Shown: positions 46,401 to 59,600 of the stretch, piece by piece | How positions within the stretch are numbered: the first letter of the stretch is position 1 | Layout: each line of letters opens with the position of its first letter | Source of the DNA: Edaphochlamys debaryana | Lineage: Eukaryota > Chlorophyta > Chlorophyceae > Chlamydomonadales | Direction of reading: 5' to 3' | Assembly: GCA_016858145.1 (NCBI GenBank) | Contig: JAEHOE010000003.1 | Location: 1,798,001-1,862,000 of the forward strand | Length of the DNA: 64,000 nucleotides | The notes under the pieces: generated by a model | Database searches by the model: none | The model's input: the letters and a program-made list of their open reading frames with translations, nothing else | Told to the model about the DNA's origin: nothing | Program-made: the position numbers and the translations under genes

Positions 46401-49400
46401 CGGCTTGTTCGGCCGGGCAGAATGCCAACAGCCCGTGGCAAGCTGTGGGAAGAGGGGCCGGGCAGCGTGAACCTCATCAAGCGAAATCGGCCGCAGCCTA
46501 GCTCAAGTCACGACATGGCCTTGCTCGCCAAATTCTGTTCCAAACTTGTGGCCTGCACCCGTGCCCTGCAGCCCCCACCGTCATCCGCGCCCCCGCCGTC
46601 AACCCCACGCTCCGCGAGATCACCCGGCAGTACAAGCACGGCGTGCTGTTCAACTACTCCAACGACACCATGCACGAGGTGCGTGCCGTACATGCCGTAC
46701 GCGCGTCGTGCGCCTGGGGCAGAACATGAGCCGCAGTCACTCGCTGCACCCTAACTGCACGCGTGTGCGGTCCTGGCGAAAGCTGTACTGTACTGCAAAC
46801 CAAGGGCAGCACAGCAAGCTGGTTGGTGATGGATACCGGTAGCGTAGGTACCCGCAACTGCCTCTGCTGCCCGTGCGCTTGTGTCTGCAGGTCATGCGCG
46901 GTGGCCGCTTTGGGTCCAACGACCGCGACACGATGCAGGTGAGTAAGAGCGAGGGCCGGGCCGGGCCGGGCCGAGCCTTGGCTTGGCACCCGTGGCCCGT
47001 GATTGCCCTTGGCAAAAGGCACGGTGCTGAGGTGCCTACCGTGTCCCCGCTCCCGCCAAGTCCACACGCTTCCACCCCGCACCCTGCCCACGCCTCACAC
47101 CCCCACGCCCTCATGACCCTGCTTCCCCACCCACCTCTCACCCAACCCTACCCAACCAAAACTCCGCCACCCAACCCCGCCACCCAACCCCGCCACCCAA
47201 CCCCGCCACCCAACCCCGCCACCCAACCCCGCCACCACCGCCATTTCGCCCGCCCCCAGAACATCACGGCCTCCACCCTGGTGTTCTTCTGGAACTTCGA
47301 CCGCCGCCTACTGCACGGCCCCTACTGCCGCGTGGCGGGGCAGGGGCTGGAGATGTTCCGGTCCTCGGACTGGCGCTTCAAGTTCGCGGTGAGAGGGGCG
47401 GGGCAGGGCGGGGCAGGGCAGGGCAGGAATTCCCACCCTCTTCAACTCCCGGCACGCGCCCCCGCACAACCACAGCCACAACCACAGCTACGACCACGGC
47501 CCTACCTCGCCTCGGACCGCACCTGCCCACCCCCTCGCCTGCACCTCCTCCCGCAGCGCCTCCCGCACTGCCTCCTGCCCGCGTCCCCGCCCCACAACCC
47601 CCTGACCGCTCTCCTCCTCCTCCCCTCCTCTCCTTGCAACCACAGCTCAAGTTCGAGAAGGTTGCCCGCTTCCCCGGGGGCCTGCCCGAGCGCGAGGCGC
47701 TCCGCTGCGGCCTGGTCATGATGGACAGCGCGCGGCGGCTCATGGTCACGGACCTGCGGGGCGCGGTGTGCGAGCGGCTGTACCGCGCGTTCGAGGTGGG
47801 GTCGTGGGGGGAGGGGCGGGCTGGCGGGGGCTGCAGGGCTGGAAGGTGCGGGCGTGGAGGTGCAGGCCGCTTCCGTGGAGGCGCAAGGGTGCTGGAGCAG
47901 ATGGGCCAAGAGCGGGGAGGAGGGGCTGGGGTCTTCCGCAAGGGTTGAGGCAGATGGGCTTCTGGCATTGCTATGCCTTGCGTTACCTTCACTCGGCTTT
48001 AGTCGGCTCGATGCCTGCCTCAAGCGATGCCCCGATGCGCCCCACCCCCTCCCACCCCATCCCAGGACGAGGACCTCCGGCGGCAGCGCGAGAAGCAGCT
48101 GCGCGAGGCGGAGGCGGCGGGGGGCGCAGGCGGAGGCGGAGGCGCCACCACCACCACCACCGGCGGCGGCGAGGGCGGCGCCGCCGCGCCCTCCGCATCC
48201 GGCGCCCGCCAGGCTGCCACCGCCGACGGCCCCCGCAGCAGCGGCGGCGGCGGAGGCGGGGGCAGCACGAGGGCAGGGTCCGTGGCGCCGACGGTGGATA
48301 CGTCGTCGGGGCTCCGGGCCGCTCGGGACCGGTCGCGGGAGGCGTCCACGCCCCCTCCCTCGTCCCAGCGTTTGGTAGAGGACGCTGGGCCCGAGGGAGA
48401 CCTGGCGGCGGCGGGCGCCAGTGCTGGGGCCGGGGCCTTGGCGGGCGTTGGGGGCGCGTCTGAGCAGCCGGCGGAGGGCGGCGAAGGCGGCACGGAGCCC
48501 GCGGCTGCGGGCGAGGGCGGGGCGGAGGCCGGCGGGGAGGGCTCCCAACGGCGCACGCGAACCGGCCCCAGCGGCGATGAGCGGTACGTCGGGTTGAGTT
48601 CAACTTGGGGGTCTTGCAAGCTACACTCCCCGTCACCGGGGGCTTGGGTTCCTCCTTACGGCTACCCTGGCACCCCCGAGCCGCGCCTCCTCTCCCTTCA
48701 AGCCAAAGCAAAGCAAAGCACGGCAGGTGCTGCCGCCCTGCGCGTACCGACCCTCCCCTGCCCTTCCCCGGCCCTCGCTCACATGCACGCCCCGTTCTTG
48801 TCCCGTCCGCCCCAGGGACTCCCGCGGCGCCGGCCCCGGAGGCGCCCTTCCGCCCAGCCAGGACCGAGACGCACGGGACCGCCCCGCCGCCGCCGCCGCC
48901 TCCACGGACCGCCAAGACCGGGAGCGGCCGCCGGACCGCGATCGGGAGCGGGCCATGGACAGAGAGGCCCCCCGGGACGCGGCGGACCGGTCCCGAGAGC
49001 CCTTGGGCGAGGGCAGGGACCGGGACCGAGACCGAGACCGGGACAGGGAGCGGGAGAGGGACCTCCCTGACCGGGACCGGGAGAGGGATAGGGAGCGGGA
49101 GCGCCCGGAGTCGAGGGCGCGCGACCGGCCTGATCCCCGCGACCGGGACAGGGAGCGGGACCGAGAGCGCGACCGGGAGCGGGATCGCGAGCGGGACCGG
49201 GATAGGGACCGGGACCGGGATAGGAACCGTGAGCGGGACCGGGACAGGGAGAGGGACCTGGCCCGGGAGCTGAGGGAGCGCGAGCGGCAGCGGGAGGCGG
49301 AGCGAGAGGCGCGGGAGCGCAGCTGGCAGGCGCGCGCGCTGGTGCGGCGGGAGGGCCTGGAGCGAGCGGGCGACCGGCCCGCGGACCGAGACCGCGAGCG

Positions 49401-50709
49401 GGAGCGCGGCGGCGGTGGCGGCGGCGGCGGTGGTGGCGGAGGCGGTGGTGGTGGCGGTGGCGGCGGAGGCGGCGGAGGCGCTGTTGGGGGTCGCGGCTAC
49501 AGGGACGAGCGCGATCGGGACCGGGAGAGGGACCGGGACCGGGACCGCGGCGGGCGGGACCGCGAGCGCGACGGTGCCGGCGGCGGTGGCGGCGGCGGTG
49601 GCGGGGGCGCCGCTGGCGGGGGGGAGGAGAGGCGGGAGCGGGGCGCAGCGTTGGAAGGCGGCCGAGACCGGGAGCGGGAGCGGGACAGGCCGCCGGGAGG
49701 TCTTGCTGGCCGCTCTTGCTCGCGCGAGCGGGATCGGGACGGGCGGCCGGCCCCGAGCCGCGCTGCCGCTGGCGGCGGCGGCAGCGGCGGCGCTGGCGGC
49801 GGGCCCGGCAGCGGCCGCGACGCTGACGCTGGCGGCGCCGCTGGGCGTCCTCAGGAACGCGCGCCAGTCGACGGCGACAGAGCCACGACGGCGGCGACGA
49901 CGGCTGCCGGCGGCAAGGCCGCGGCCAGCGGTGGCGCTGCCGCCGCTGGCGGCGCCGACGACGCCGGCGCACAGTCCCAGACCGGCTCTCGCTCCGGCTC
50001 CGGCTCGGACTCGGACTCCTCCTCGAGCTCTGGATCCGACTCCACTTCTGGATCTGGATCCTCGGATTCGGAGTCCAGCTCATCCAAGTCGCAGGCCGTT
50101 GGCGACGGCGCCGCCGCCGACGGCGGCGGTGAGACCACCGCTGATGGCGCCACCTCCGCTGAAGGTCCTCAGCCAGCCGAGGGGACCGCCGACGGCGCCG
50201 CCGACGGCACCGACGCCGACGTTGACGCTGGCGGCGCCGTCGCCATGGATCTGGAGGAGCTCGGCGCTCGGACGCCGCCGGGGGCCGCCGACGCTGACGT
50301 CGACATGGATGCGTCCGCCTCTGCCGCCGCCGCCGGCGGTGGCGGCGACGGCGAAGGTCCTGTCGACGTGGATTTCGACGGGGCGGATGAAGCAGCTGAC
50401 TCCGGAGCACCCCACAGGACGCCTTGCAGCCAGGCCTATCCGGGGGGTGCAGCATCTGCTGCTGCAGCCACCGGCGCGGCGCCGCTGCCAGAGGCTGACG
50501 TGCTACCGCCGCCGCTGACAAACGCCCTGGCGACGCCCACGCACCCGCCGCCGCCGCCGGGCGTCGGTTCCGGCGCAACCGCCGCAGGCGATGCTGGACA
50601 GGCACCGCCGGCAACTGCCAACCGCCAACCGCCGGCGGACGCGGAGGCCGACCCAGATGACATGTGGAAGGACCTGGACTTGGATGACTTGACTACGCTA
50701 ACGCAATGA
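40475..50709 (+). CDS. Giant DCD-domain protein with winged-helix-like start and RD/RE tracts
   Basis: Ten exons: 40475-40651, 41255-42447, 42651-45445, 45565-46263, 46572-46678, 46891-46938, 47260-47388, 47646-47795, 48066-48583 and 48816-50709. All phases agree; 2569 aa. Residues 15-100 (WCIWQALKDYPQGLTLQQLM...SGELSRDKEHFCKAGGGRWAL) resemble a HARE-HTH/linker-histone-like winged helix. Residues about 1640-1766 form a DCD (Development and Cell Death) domain: KHGVLFNYSNDTMHE, NITASTLVFFWNFDRRLLHGPY, FRSSDWRFKFA. On both sides lie Arg-Asp/Arg-Glu repeats, as in splicing-related proteins, plus Ala, Gly and Pro runs and acidic Ser clusters (SDSESSDSE). A nuclear RNA- or chromatin-linked role is plausible but inferred. 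DCD proteins are known from plants and algae in stress and development; this one is far longer than usual. I see no TGTAA within 900 bp of the stop. Confidence 0.75.
45718..46170 (+). repeat. RD/RE-coding repeat tract, exon 4 of the DCD gene
   Basis: Degenerate GACCGNGAC and GAGCGNGAG hexamer units encode alternating Arg-Asp and Arg-Glu. Such mixed-charge tracts are common in nuclear-speckle proteins. They probably change length by slippage. Confidence 0.8.
47164..47228. repeat. 13-bp minisatellite in an intron of the DCD gene
   Basis: The unit CCGCCACCCAACC occurs five times without change, just upstream of the acceptor at 47259. It supplies the pyrimidine-rich tract of that acceptor. Confidence 0.9.
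48895..49580 (+). repeat. RD/RE-coding repeat tract, exon 10 of the DCD gene
   Basis: A second, longer Arg-Asp/Arg-Glu tract, broken near 49410-49480 by a run of about 25 Gly codons. It is the largest mixed-charge block of the protein. Confidence 0.8.
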
Positions 50710-51622
50710 TAAGGACGCGCACAAGGAAACAAGCTCGTCGCAGGGCCGGGCGGCGGTGTGGGCTGCCGTGGGCGATACCCCTGGGCGAGCGCGCTGTGCG
50801 GGGCTGGAGGAGGAGGTTCGCACGGCGCGGCTGCCCGCGTATGAGGATGCGCGTAGTGGTTGAACATCAAGGTGTGTTGGCGCCATGGCCAACTAGGCGA
50901 GCGTAGCACAGAGGTGTGGAGCTGCATAGTGCTTTTGCTTGGCTGTGTTTGCGGCTGGGACCAGCGTTGCGGCGCCAGCGCAGCTCCGTGCTCGTGGCAA
51001 TAACGCGGGGCAGACCTCGCAGCAGTAAATGGTGGGCAGGGGTTCGACATGCAGACAGCGAGCGGCACACGGGGGAGGCGTGGGCGTCCTGGGGACTGGG
51101 TTCCAGGTGGGAAGGGACATTGGACGATGCCATTGGAAGACCCCTAGGAGGGCAGCGGGCGGATAGAAGTGCGAGGCCGCGCCTGGAGATGGTGTATGCT
51201 GGATAGCTGGCCTGATGCGGCTCTGCTTATGGCATGGAGGATCGGAGGACTGGATGGTGGCTAGGTCCTGAGTACGGGAACTAGGGATTGGAGCTGGCTT
51301 TGCAGCCGCGTCAGCGGGAGGTACTGTTCGCTTCCCATGAGCTTGGCAGGCAGGCCGCTAGGCAGGTGGGATGCTGGCGTGCGTTGGTGGTGGGTGAGCT
51401 CCAGGCTCCTCGCTGAGCTGAGGTGCACGTGTCAATACTTCAGAGGCTGACCCGCTGACCGCTGAGCATAATTGTGATTCCTACCTTTCCTAGGCCTCCC
51501 CATGCACCCCGCTTGATGGCAGGCACCCCTGGCAGCATCCGCCCCACTTCTCCGGCCCACCCATACTCCGCCACTCAACAGTTGTGGTCATAGAAGTCAT
51601 AGAAGGGCCATGCAGGACTCCG
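50710..51622. other. Intergenic stretch, no gene seen
   Basis: The 3' flank of the DCD gene and the promoter of the histone deacetylase gene. No open frame with a motif, repeat or RNA gene is visible. Confidence 0.5.
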
Positions 51623-54600
51623 ATGCTGCAGTCTAGGTGTTGCCATCGTGTGGGGCCCGACGCCCAGGCTCTACGCTCGGTCGCGACACGAGCGTCGACT
51701 GTGATCTGCACGGTTTCCGCTGCTCAAGCGCATAGCAAGGTAACACCTGGTTCGTATATGCGTATGTTGTTCACTGTCGCGAGTTGAAGTCAACAGCCTG
51801 TGCCCGCATGGCTGATCGCTGCGCAGGCCGGGCATCCCGAGTGCCCTGAGCGCGTAGAAGCAATCACAGAAGCTCTCGATGCCGCCGGCGCAATTGCGTT
51901 GGTGCGGGATGGCGGAGGTCGGCGAGCCAGCGAGCACGAACTTGGGCTGGTCCATCCGCCCGGCTACCTCTCGGCGGTTCGGGCCACATGCGACAAGCTG
52001 AAGGTGGTGCATGGGCCTGAAGTGCCTGAGGGGCGTTAAGGGGGCTGACCGAGTTGCGTTTGCGGAGGGACGCGTGGGGGCGGTGGGTTTCAAGACAAGC
52101 ACGGCACAACCGTATTTCGCCACACACCCCGCCTCCAGTCGTCGACACTCAACTCCAACACCTGAATGCTTCCTTCCCCATCGACATCAGGAGTCCACGC
52201 TGGTCGACGACTCCACCTATCTAGCACCGGGCTCGTATGACGCCTGCGCGCAGGTGGGCTGGAGCGCGAGTCAAGCGCCCGGGTCAAGGCCTGGGTGCGA
52301 GGGGCACCGTTTAGTGGCATGAGGAAGCGACCGGGGGGAAGGCAGAGGGGACAAACAGGACTAGCGTCTTACCTAGCTTTCCAACCACAGCACGTCCCCT
52401 CTCTGTCCGCTGCCCGTGAAGCTGCGCCGGGCCCGGGCCGGGCACAAACGGCCCCAACCCGTGCCAGCAAGAGCGCCGTGATCCCCTGCCCTCCAGTACT
52501 GAGCCCAAGCAGACCCCTCAGCTCTATGAGCTATCCCTCCACACCTTTCTCTTCCACTTCAGAGTGTCGGCGCCGCCCTCTCCATGCTCGATGGCCTCCT
52601 AGGCGAAGGTCATGGAGCGGGGGGGGCTTTCAGCGGTAGCGGAGCAGGGGGCGGCGGAGGAGGAGATGTAGAAGCAACGGCTGAGGTGCAGGGGCACGCC
52701 GCGGGCTTCGCCCTGGTACGACCCCCGGGGCACCACGTGCTGCCCGGTCGACCCATGGGGTTCGGCGTGTTCAACACGATCGCAGTTGCCGTACAGTACG
52801 CGCGTCAGCGGTACGGCATCGAGAAGGTGAGGCCTGGGCTGGCCGCTGGCGTGACTCATGGCGGGGTCCCAGGCCGCACCTGGGGAATTGCGGGGCAGCT
52901 CGCGGGTGGGAGAGAGATCGGGTGTGTAGGAGGTTCGGGATAAAGTAGCGCACAATGTGATCCGTGGCTGGCCTCAGCCTCAGGTCCCATGGTCGAGTGC
53001 CCACCTGCCTCCACACCGTACGGCTTGGGCCACTGCCGTACACACGGGACATCGGCCTCCCTGACCACCCCTTCGCCTCGCCCTCCCCCCCGGCCCCCAA
53101 ACGTACCAGGTGCTGGTGGTTGACTTCGACGTCCACCACGGCAACGGCACGCAGGAGGTGTTCTATGAAGACCCTCACGTGCTCTACATATCGGTCCACC
53201 AGGTGCGTGGTGCATGTCTTGATGCGTTTATGGTCTATCTCGCCTGGCTTCGGGCACAGCAACCTCACATGCCTTCACCTCTCACATACGATGACAGGCG
53301 GTTTCCAGACACCAGCGCATCCCGGCCATGCCATAGTCTGCTTTTCTTCCACCACTGCTAGCCGAAATGCGGGCAGCCCACATCCAACGCTCCAGCCCTT
53401 CTCGTGCTCCCGCTACCCCCAACCACCTTGCTCACCTGTCCGCCACCGCCCCAATGCTCCCAGGCGGGCCTGTGGCCCTACACGGGCAAAGCCCGCGAGA
53501 CGGGCTCGGGCGAGGGGCGGGGCACAACCATCAACGTGCCCCTGCCTGGGGGCTCCGGGGACGCTGCCCTCAAGCAGGTGAGGCGCCGACGCCTCGTCCG
53601 CTCGCTTTGCCTCGGCTAGCGCCCTCGCACATAGCCGTTCGAGTACCAATGTGCCGCACGCGGCCTCCTTTCGTCCCCCTGGCCTTGCCACAGTTGCCAG
53701 CCGGTCGGTGTGCAAGGCCGCCCTCGCCACCCCTCCCACCCTGTCCCTGGCGCGCAACCCAGCAATGCCCTCTGCCCCCACACCCCTGCGCTCCGTATTG
53801 ACACGCAGGCCTTCCAACGCGTCATCCGCCCCGCCGCCGAGCGCTTCCGGCCCGAGCTGGTGCTCTCCAGCGCAGGCTTCGACGCGCACTGGAGAGACCC
53901 CCTGGCCGGAATGCAGCTCACGCCCCAGGGCTACCACTGGTGGGTTTGAAGGAGGCCCCTTTTCATCAACATCGCCGGGCACGTCCCGCGCGGTCACACC
54001 CTCTGCTCCTGGCGCTGTCCGGGACGGCCCCAGGCCCGAGGGCGCAACATAGCGGTGCCCTGTGCGCGGCAGGGACGCGGCTCTGCCCCCAGCCCCCCCG
54101 ATGAGCGCCGGGCGGCCGAGGCCAGGCCCGCAAAACCTGCCACACGTGCACGCCGACGCCAGCCCGAATCGCCCCCGGCCGTGCCCCCCTCCCCTCCCTA
54201 CCCAGGCTGTGCCTTCAGCTGAGGGAGCTGTCACTGCGGCTGGCGGGGCCAGGCAGGCAAGGCGGGCTATGGGGCCGAGTGCGCGCTTGGGGCGGGGCGT
54301 GAGCGGCTGCGGTGGCAGCAGTAGCGCAGTACAAACCTACCCTCAGCAGCCGGAGGTCTCGCAGGGGGGACGCAACTCTTGTGCCGCTGCTCCAGCTGCG
54401 GGACTGTAGCTTGGTTGCGTGACTTGTGTCCTGCGCTGCCCCAGGCTGGGACTGGTGCTCGAGGGAGGCTACGACCGGCCAAGTCTAGCAGAGGTGCGCC
54501 CAGGACCCCAGGAGCACAGGAGGCAATGCTAGGGCCTGGAGCCTCGAACCCCGTGCGCCGGGCTTCATCCCCTGGCTCTGTGTTCTGAGACTTCTGACAC

Positions 54601-55056
54601 CCTGTCCGTGCAACTACCGGTATTTGCTCCGAACACAAGCAGCAGTCAAAGACGGAGACAATGGCAGCAAGCTTTGGGCTGGTCTCTTGCTGCTGCTGGT
54701 GGGACCATGCCGATTGCCGACCGTGTCCCCCCCTCCGGTCCCTGCCCGTGCAGTCCGTGGTGGCATCACTAGAGGGCCTCGCAGGATTGCCGTACACCTC
54801 CGTACCAACACCCGGGGCTCGGGACCTGTACGAAGAGCCTGCGCGGCGGGTAGAGGCGGCGATTCAGGTTTGCAGCCTAACGGGATGTGCCTTGGTGCGC
54901 CGCGGGACATCGGTTGGTGCAAGCGGTGCATATGCCAGCACGGCATCCTGGCCTCGCATGCTGTCATGGCATCACACGTTTCGCACAAGCCCCTTGCTTG
55001 TCTTTTGCTGCGTCCTCCTGCTTCTGCAGGAGGTGTGCCGCCTACATGGGCTGTGA
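51623..55056 (+). CDS. Class II-like histone deacetylase with organelle-type leader
   Basis: Eleven exons: 51623-51739, 51827-52003, 52191-52253, 52563-52826, 53110-53202, 53464-53577, 53809-53939, 54206-54298, 54445-54493, 54754-54867 and 55030-55056; phases agree; 413 aa. Family landmarks appear in order: [15 protein letters not shown] (H176, H177), DFDVHHGNG (zinc ligands D214, H216), SSAGFDAH (third ligand D301), LEGGYD (catalytic Y360). The enzyme removes acyl groups from lysine. Residues 1-39 ([20 protein letters not shown]...) hold seven Arg/His and one acid and precede the domain directly, like a transit peptide; Arabidopsis HDA14 is a known organellar member. Exon 8 is the least sure, chosen because it keeps the frame. 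A Gly-rich insert (residues about 134-153) is local to this protein. Confidence 0.85.
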
Positions 55057-56677
55057 GGAGGCATGCGGTGGCCGAGCGCAGGCCTTTTGCATCTGCCCAA
55101 CACCGCATTCGCCGCTGCTGCCCGCAAGCCGGGATCGCTACCACCCGCACACGGTGACACGGACCGACTCGCCCGCTGGCGGTACAGGCCAGCCGCTGGT
55201 TCCAAGCTTGGCCCTCAGCACCACGCTAAGGACAAGTGAGGGCGGGGCAAAGGAGAGAGCCTCCTCGAACGCTCAGCTCCTGCGACAGCTCCGGTCCGGA
55301 CCGGTCCGGTCCGGTCCGGCTCGGCCCGGCCTGGCTTGATCCGCATACTTTGTCCACGGTACCAAGGTCTACGGCAGGAGGGGCAGGTTACACCAGCCTC
55401 TACCCGTTGACCTGAGGGACTGCTCAAAGGACAAAGGGCTTGTACTCAGAGCGGGCAGGATGGTACCGTAGTCGAGCGTGTTGGGTTTGCTAGCAGCAAG
55501 GGCTGCGTGCAGGTCCACGTGAGCATGTCATGGAGCTAGGTGGTGGAGTACGGCAGCGTGGTCAGGTCCGTGGTGGGGGGGCCCAAGTGAGCTAGAAACG
55601 CTGTAAGTGCAGACAAGTCACAGCGCGGGTTGCACGTTGTTATGGAGGTCGGGTCCCGTACTGGGGTCCCGAAGAAGACAGCCGGGGCAACGAGCTGCCT
55701 TGCCCCGGTCGAGGATGCAGGTCGGGAGGCGTTACAAGAACTGTGCTGTGGACTGCCCTGGCCTGGCCTTGAGAGGGGACTCTACTCTGCGTTGCAGTAG
55801 CGGGGACAGGGTCACCGGACAGGGTTCACGTGCTCTGATGATAAGGAGCTATGGGAGTGTGTGTTGTTGTTGTTACACGGACACGGGCATCAGCCGTGAA
55901 CTTCCATACGTTACCCGTGAACTCCCATACGTTACCGGTGCACTGAGCAAGTTGGGCCAGAGTTGGGTGAGGATTGAGGAGAAGCACCTGAAGCAGCAGC
56001 GTAGTCAGGTCGCGGGAGACCAGACGCTGTTGCCTGCAAGGAAGGCCGCTGGGTTCGGAGGAGGAGCCGAATAGAGCAGCCATCCATGGGGGGGATGGCG
56101 GCAGCTCGAGCAACGTGCACCTAAGGCGGGGACAGGGGACTTTCAGGGATTTGTCTATCCACAGCCCTAACCGAACGTTGCAGGCAAAGTGCTGGCGAGG
56201 AAGTCTGGGGTAAGGGAATTGCAGCCGCTGGCTTCACTGCACCCGGCACGCGCCAGGACCCGGCCCGTGCGTGCCCCTGCCGGCCCCGGGCCGGGGGTCG
56301 TTGGTCGGGGTGGCCCTATTCCACAACGTACCGATATGAATAGTACAGGCCAGTCGCTGTCCAGCACGTTCGAAGCTGCTGCGATGCCTGCGATGTGAGG
56401 GCGCAAGACGGTCAGGGCCCCAGTTTCTTGATTGCAGCGGTGATGATGTGTGATTTCCGCAGGAGCCCGGACGCCCCGTATCCATAGCTGACCACTCCAC
56501 ACCACTGCCTAGATTGACGCTCTAGCTCCACTACACTCGTTCTTTCTCATACTCATTGCCTGGCCTCGCGGGTTGCTTACGAGCGGGGCTGCTGGGGGAC
56601 TTCCTGTCCTAGGGTCTAGGCAGACACGATGTCCGTAGCCTCGCGGTAGGCCAGCACCCTCGCGACGTGGACGGGGA
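55057..56677. other. Intergenic stretch with two small repeats
   Basis: This holds the 3' UTR of the deacetylase gene (TGTAA at 55602-55606), a GGTCC-type short repeat at 55292-55320 and two tandem copies of a 21-bp unit at 55894-55935 (CGTGAACTTCCATACGTTACC). No gene is supported. Confidence 0.55.
55602..55606 (+). terminator. TGTAA poly(A) motif of the deacetylase gene
   Basis: First TGTAA I see after the stop at 55056, 546 nt downstream. Position fits a long algal 3' UTR; not otherwise proven. Confidence 0.4.
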
Positions 56678-59600
56678 ATGGGGCAAGCTCTGGGCGTCCA
56701 GGGGTGCGGCTCCAAGGGAGCGGTTCTCCTGGTGGCCGCAGCGAATGGAGACCTTGTTACCGCACAAGAGGTGCGTGCGCGGTGGGCCAGCAAGGTGCGC
56801 GAGTAAGAGTGGCTTTCAGGTCTGAAAACTTTTCGCGCGGCTCCGCAGCTGCTGGCCAAGTATCCGAAGGCGGCGTCCTACTACAACTTCAAGGACCGCA
56901 GCTCGCCGTTGCTACAGGCAGCAGGTGGGGAAGCCACGCAGGTCGGGGCATTCGCTCGGGATTCTTACCCAGCACCTTGCCGTTCCTCCACACAGCTCGT
57001 GGGCACTTTGAGCTGGTTCAGCTCGTCTTGGAAACAGCCGTAATGACAGAGGGGCCGGAAAGGGCCAAGAAGAACTGTATCGACCACGCCAACTCCAAGC
57101 GCCAGACTGCGCTGATGGTCGCGTGCAAGCACGGGTGCGTGTGTCGAGGGGGCAGGGGTGTGATGGGACCCCAGTATACGTCCAGGACGGTCGTTAGGGC
57201 GGCATTTCCGGACCGGGCGCCCCTGGCCCGTGCCCAAGGCCCCGCTGAAGGGAACAGATGACATATTTTCTACCCGTGCTGTGCGGGCGCGGTTTGGTCG
57301 GCACGCCCGTGTGGCACCACACCACGCCGGCACCTGCAGCGGCCGTGCGACCTCGTGCCGCCCTGCGCTGTCGCTGACAGGCTTAATTCTGCATCCTACA
57401 GGCACCCCGACTGCGTGGAGTACCTCGTGACAAACGGCGGGGACCCGCTGCTGACCGACGAGCGGAGGCACAACACGTGCCTGCACTTCGCGGCGCTCTA
57501 TGGGCACAGCGAATGCGTGCACAAGCTCCTGGGGAGCCGCGCTGCGTACAGGGTGCAGGTGCGAAGTTGCCTGGGAACATGTCTGGCATTCCACCTTCGG
57601 TCGCGCAAGTTTGCCAGTCCGGCGTTCCCACCAGCCTGGTGCTGCTGCCTGCCGTTGATACAGGGGCGACAAGTGCCGGTGGCACAAATCCCTTGCTCGG
57701 ACGAGGGGGTCGCCAACGTGAAGTTCATCGACCGGCACAACGGCTGGGGCCTCAGCTCCCTCCACATTGCCGTCTTCCAGGGGAGCGTCAGCACGGGTGG
57801 GTGTATGTCCAAGAGGGCCGACGTGCTGGTTGGGGCAGCGGGGGGAGAGGGCGATGCGACATGACCAGTATTTGCTTCCCCTCTCCTCACTGCCACTGCC
57901 TGCCTGGGATCGCCGCCCACGTGTACGGTGTACCCCTGAGGCCCACGCCGCCTTCAACTCTGGGGCTGCCATACCGCTAGGGGCTGCCCAGCTGGGCGTC
58001 CAACCAATCCCACCACGCCATCCCCTCACCACGCCCTTCACCCCTCCACCATCCCTTCACCCACCGCAGTCCGGGCGTTGCTGCGGCACGGTGCGGACAT
58101 TGAGTCTGTCATCTGCGCCTCCAAGGTGGAGAACAGCCCCATACGGTGCGCCGTGGGCTCCAACGCGCTGCACATTGCGGCGCTGACGGGCAACATCATC
58201 ATGGCCAAGCTCATCCTGGAGACACAGGTGCGCGCGCCGCTCACGGGCCCTATGGGCAGTGGTGCTACGGGGTCGGTCTCCAGGGGCTCCCGGCGGCCTG
58301 GGCGTGACACCTGAGCTGCGGCTCCTCCTGCTGCGCTCAACCAAGCCCCCCCTTAGCCCCTCGCGCCGCCCCTCCTGCCCTGACGGCGCCCCGCTACCAG
58401 TACCGGTACCCACACCACCCGCACTTTAGCCGCGGCCCACGCACCCGAGCACGTGCCAAACACCCCAACCCAATTTGCACCCCAACCCACTTTGACGGCT
58501 TCCGCAGGAGAGCTACCCGGGCATGGAGCTGCGCAGCCGCACCAACGCGGCCGGCCTCAAGCCGCACGACTACGCGCAGTCGGCCCGCAACCCCGTGCTC
58601 ATGCACCTGCTGGACGAGCGCCTGCCCGTGGCGCTGCTGCGGCAGATCTGGATGAACTACTCGTTGGAGCAGAGCCTGCCGCCGCGGCACCAGACGCTGG
58701 GTGCGTGGGGCGGGAACGGGGGTGGGGGGGGTCTCGGCGGGTTCGGGATGACGTGGCCCGGGGCCTGTGGTGGGCCGGGGCCTGAGTTGAGCAGAGGAAG
58801 GTGCGGGGCCTGGGCCTTCTGGGCCGGGCCCGGAGAGGTTGCTGAGCAAGCGTGTCAGGACGCCTTCGCCTCCGTTTGAAGAGCCAGCGTGCCGCTACGC
58901 CCCCGTCGACTGACGTGTGGCTTCTGTCGGCTGTTGCGCCGCGCAGGCTCTATGCTCCAGAAGCTGAAGCTGATGTTCAACTTGGAGCTCATCGCCATCC
59001 AGCGCAACCTAACGCACCTCAGCGCACAGATGGAGCAGCAGGCCGCAGCGCAGCAGCTGCAGCTGCAGATCCAGATCCAGGCGCAGCAGCAGGCCCCGGC
59101 CACGCCGGCATCCGCGTCCGCGCCCGCGACAGCCCCCTGCCCGACGCCCGGCGCCGGCGCAGCCGCCAGCCCCGCCGAAGCTCGTCAGTCCGCTGCCGGG
59201 ACCTCGACTTCGCCGGCTGGCTCCCCGGCGCAGGCGACCAACGGCAGCGGGCCAGAGGCTGCGTCCGCGTCGGCCGGTAAGGCACCCGCAGCGCCCACGC
59301 CCTCGACGCCAGCCCCTGCCGCCGCCGGCGCTCCGGCGACCCCAGCCCCCGCGCCTGCGGCTGCCACGGCGACAGCCACGGCTGTGCAGCCGGCCGGCAA
59401 GCACCGCTGCGTGGAGCCGGCGGGTGTGCGGCTGCTGTGGGTCCGGCGGCAGGAGGAGATCAACCAGCTGCTGGGCACCGTCACGCAGCTGCACGACAGC
59501 CTCAAGCAGCTGTGCAGGCGCGACGAGGCGCCCGGGGAAGCCAACGAGGTGGGCGGGCGGGCGGAGCGGGGCTGACGCTTGGGGGGCGGGGCTGCAGTAC

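Noticed and set aside
45520..46428. Minus-strand frame rich in Arg/Pro/Ser
   Set aside because: It is the antisense shadow of the RD/RE exon of the DCD gene.
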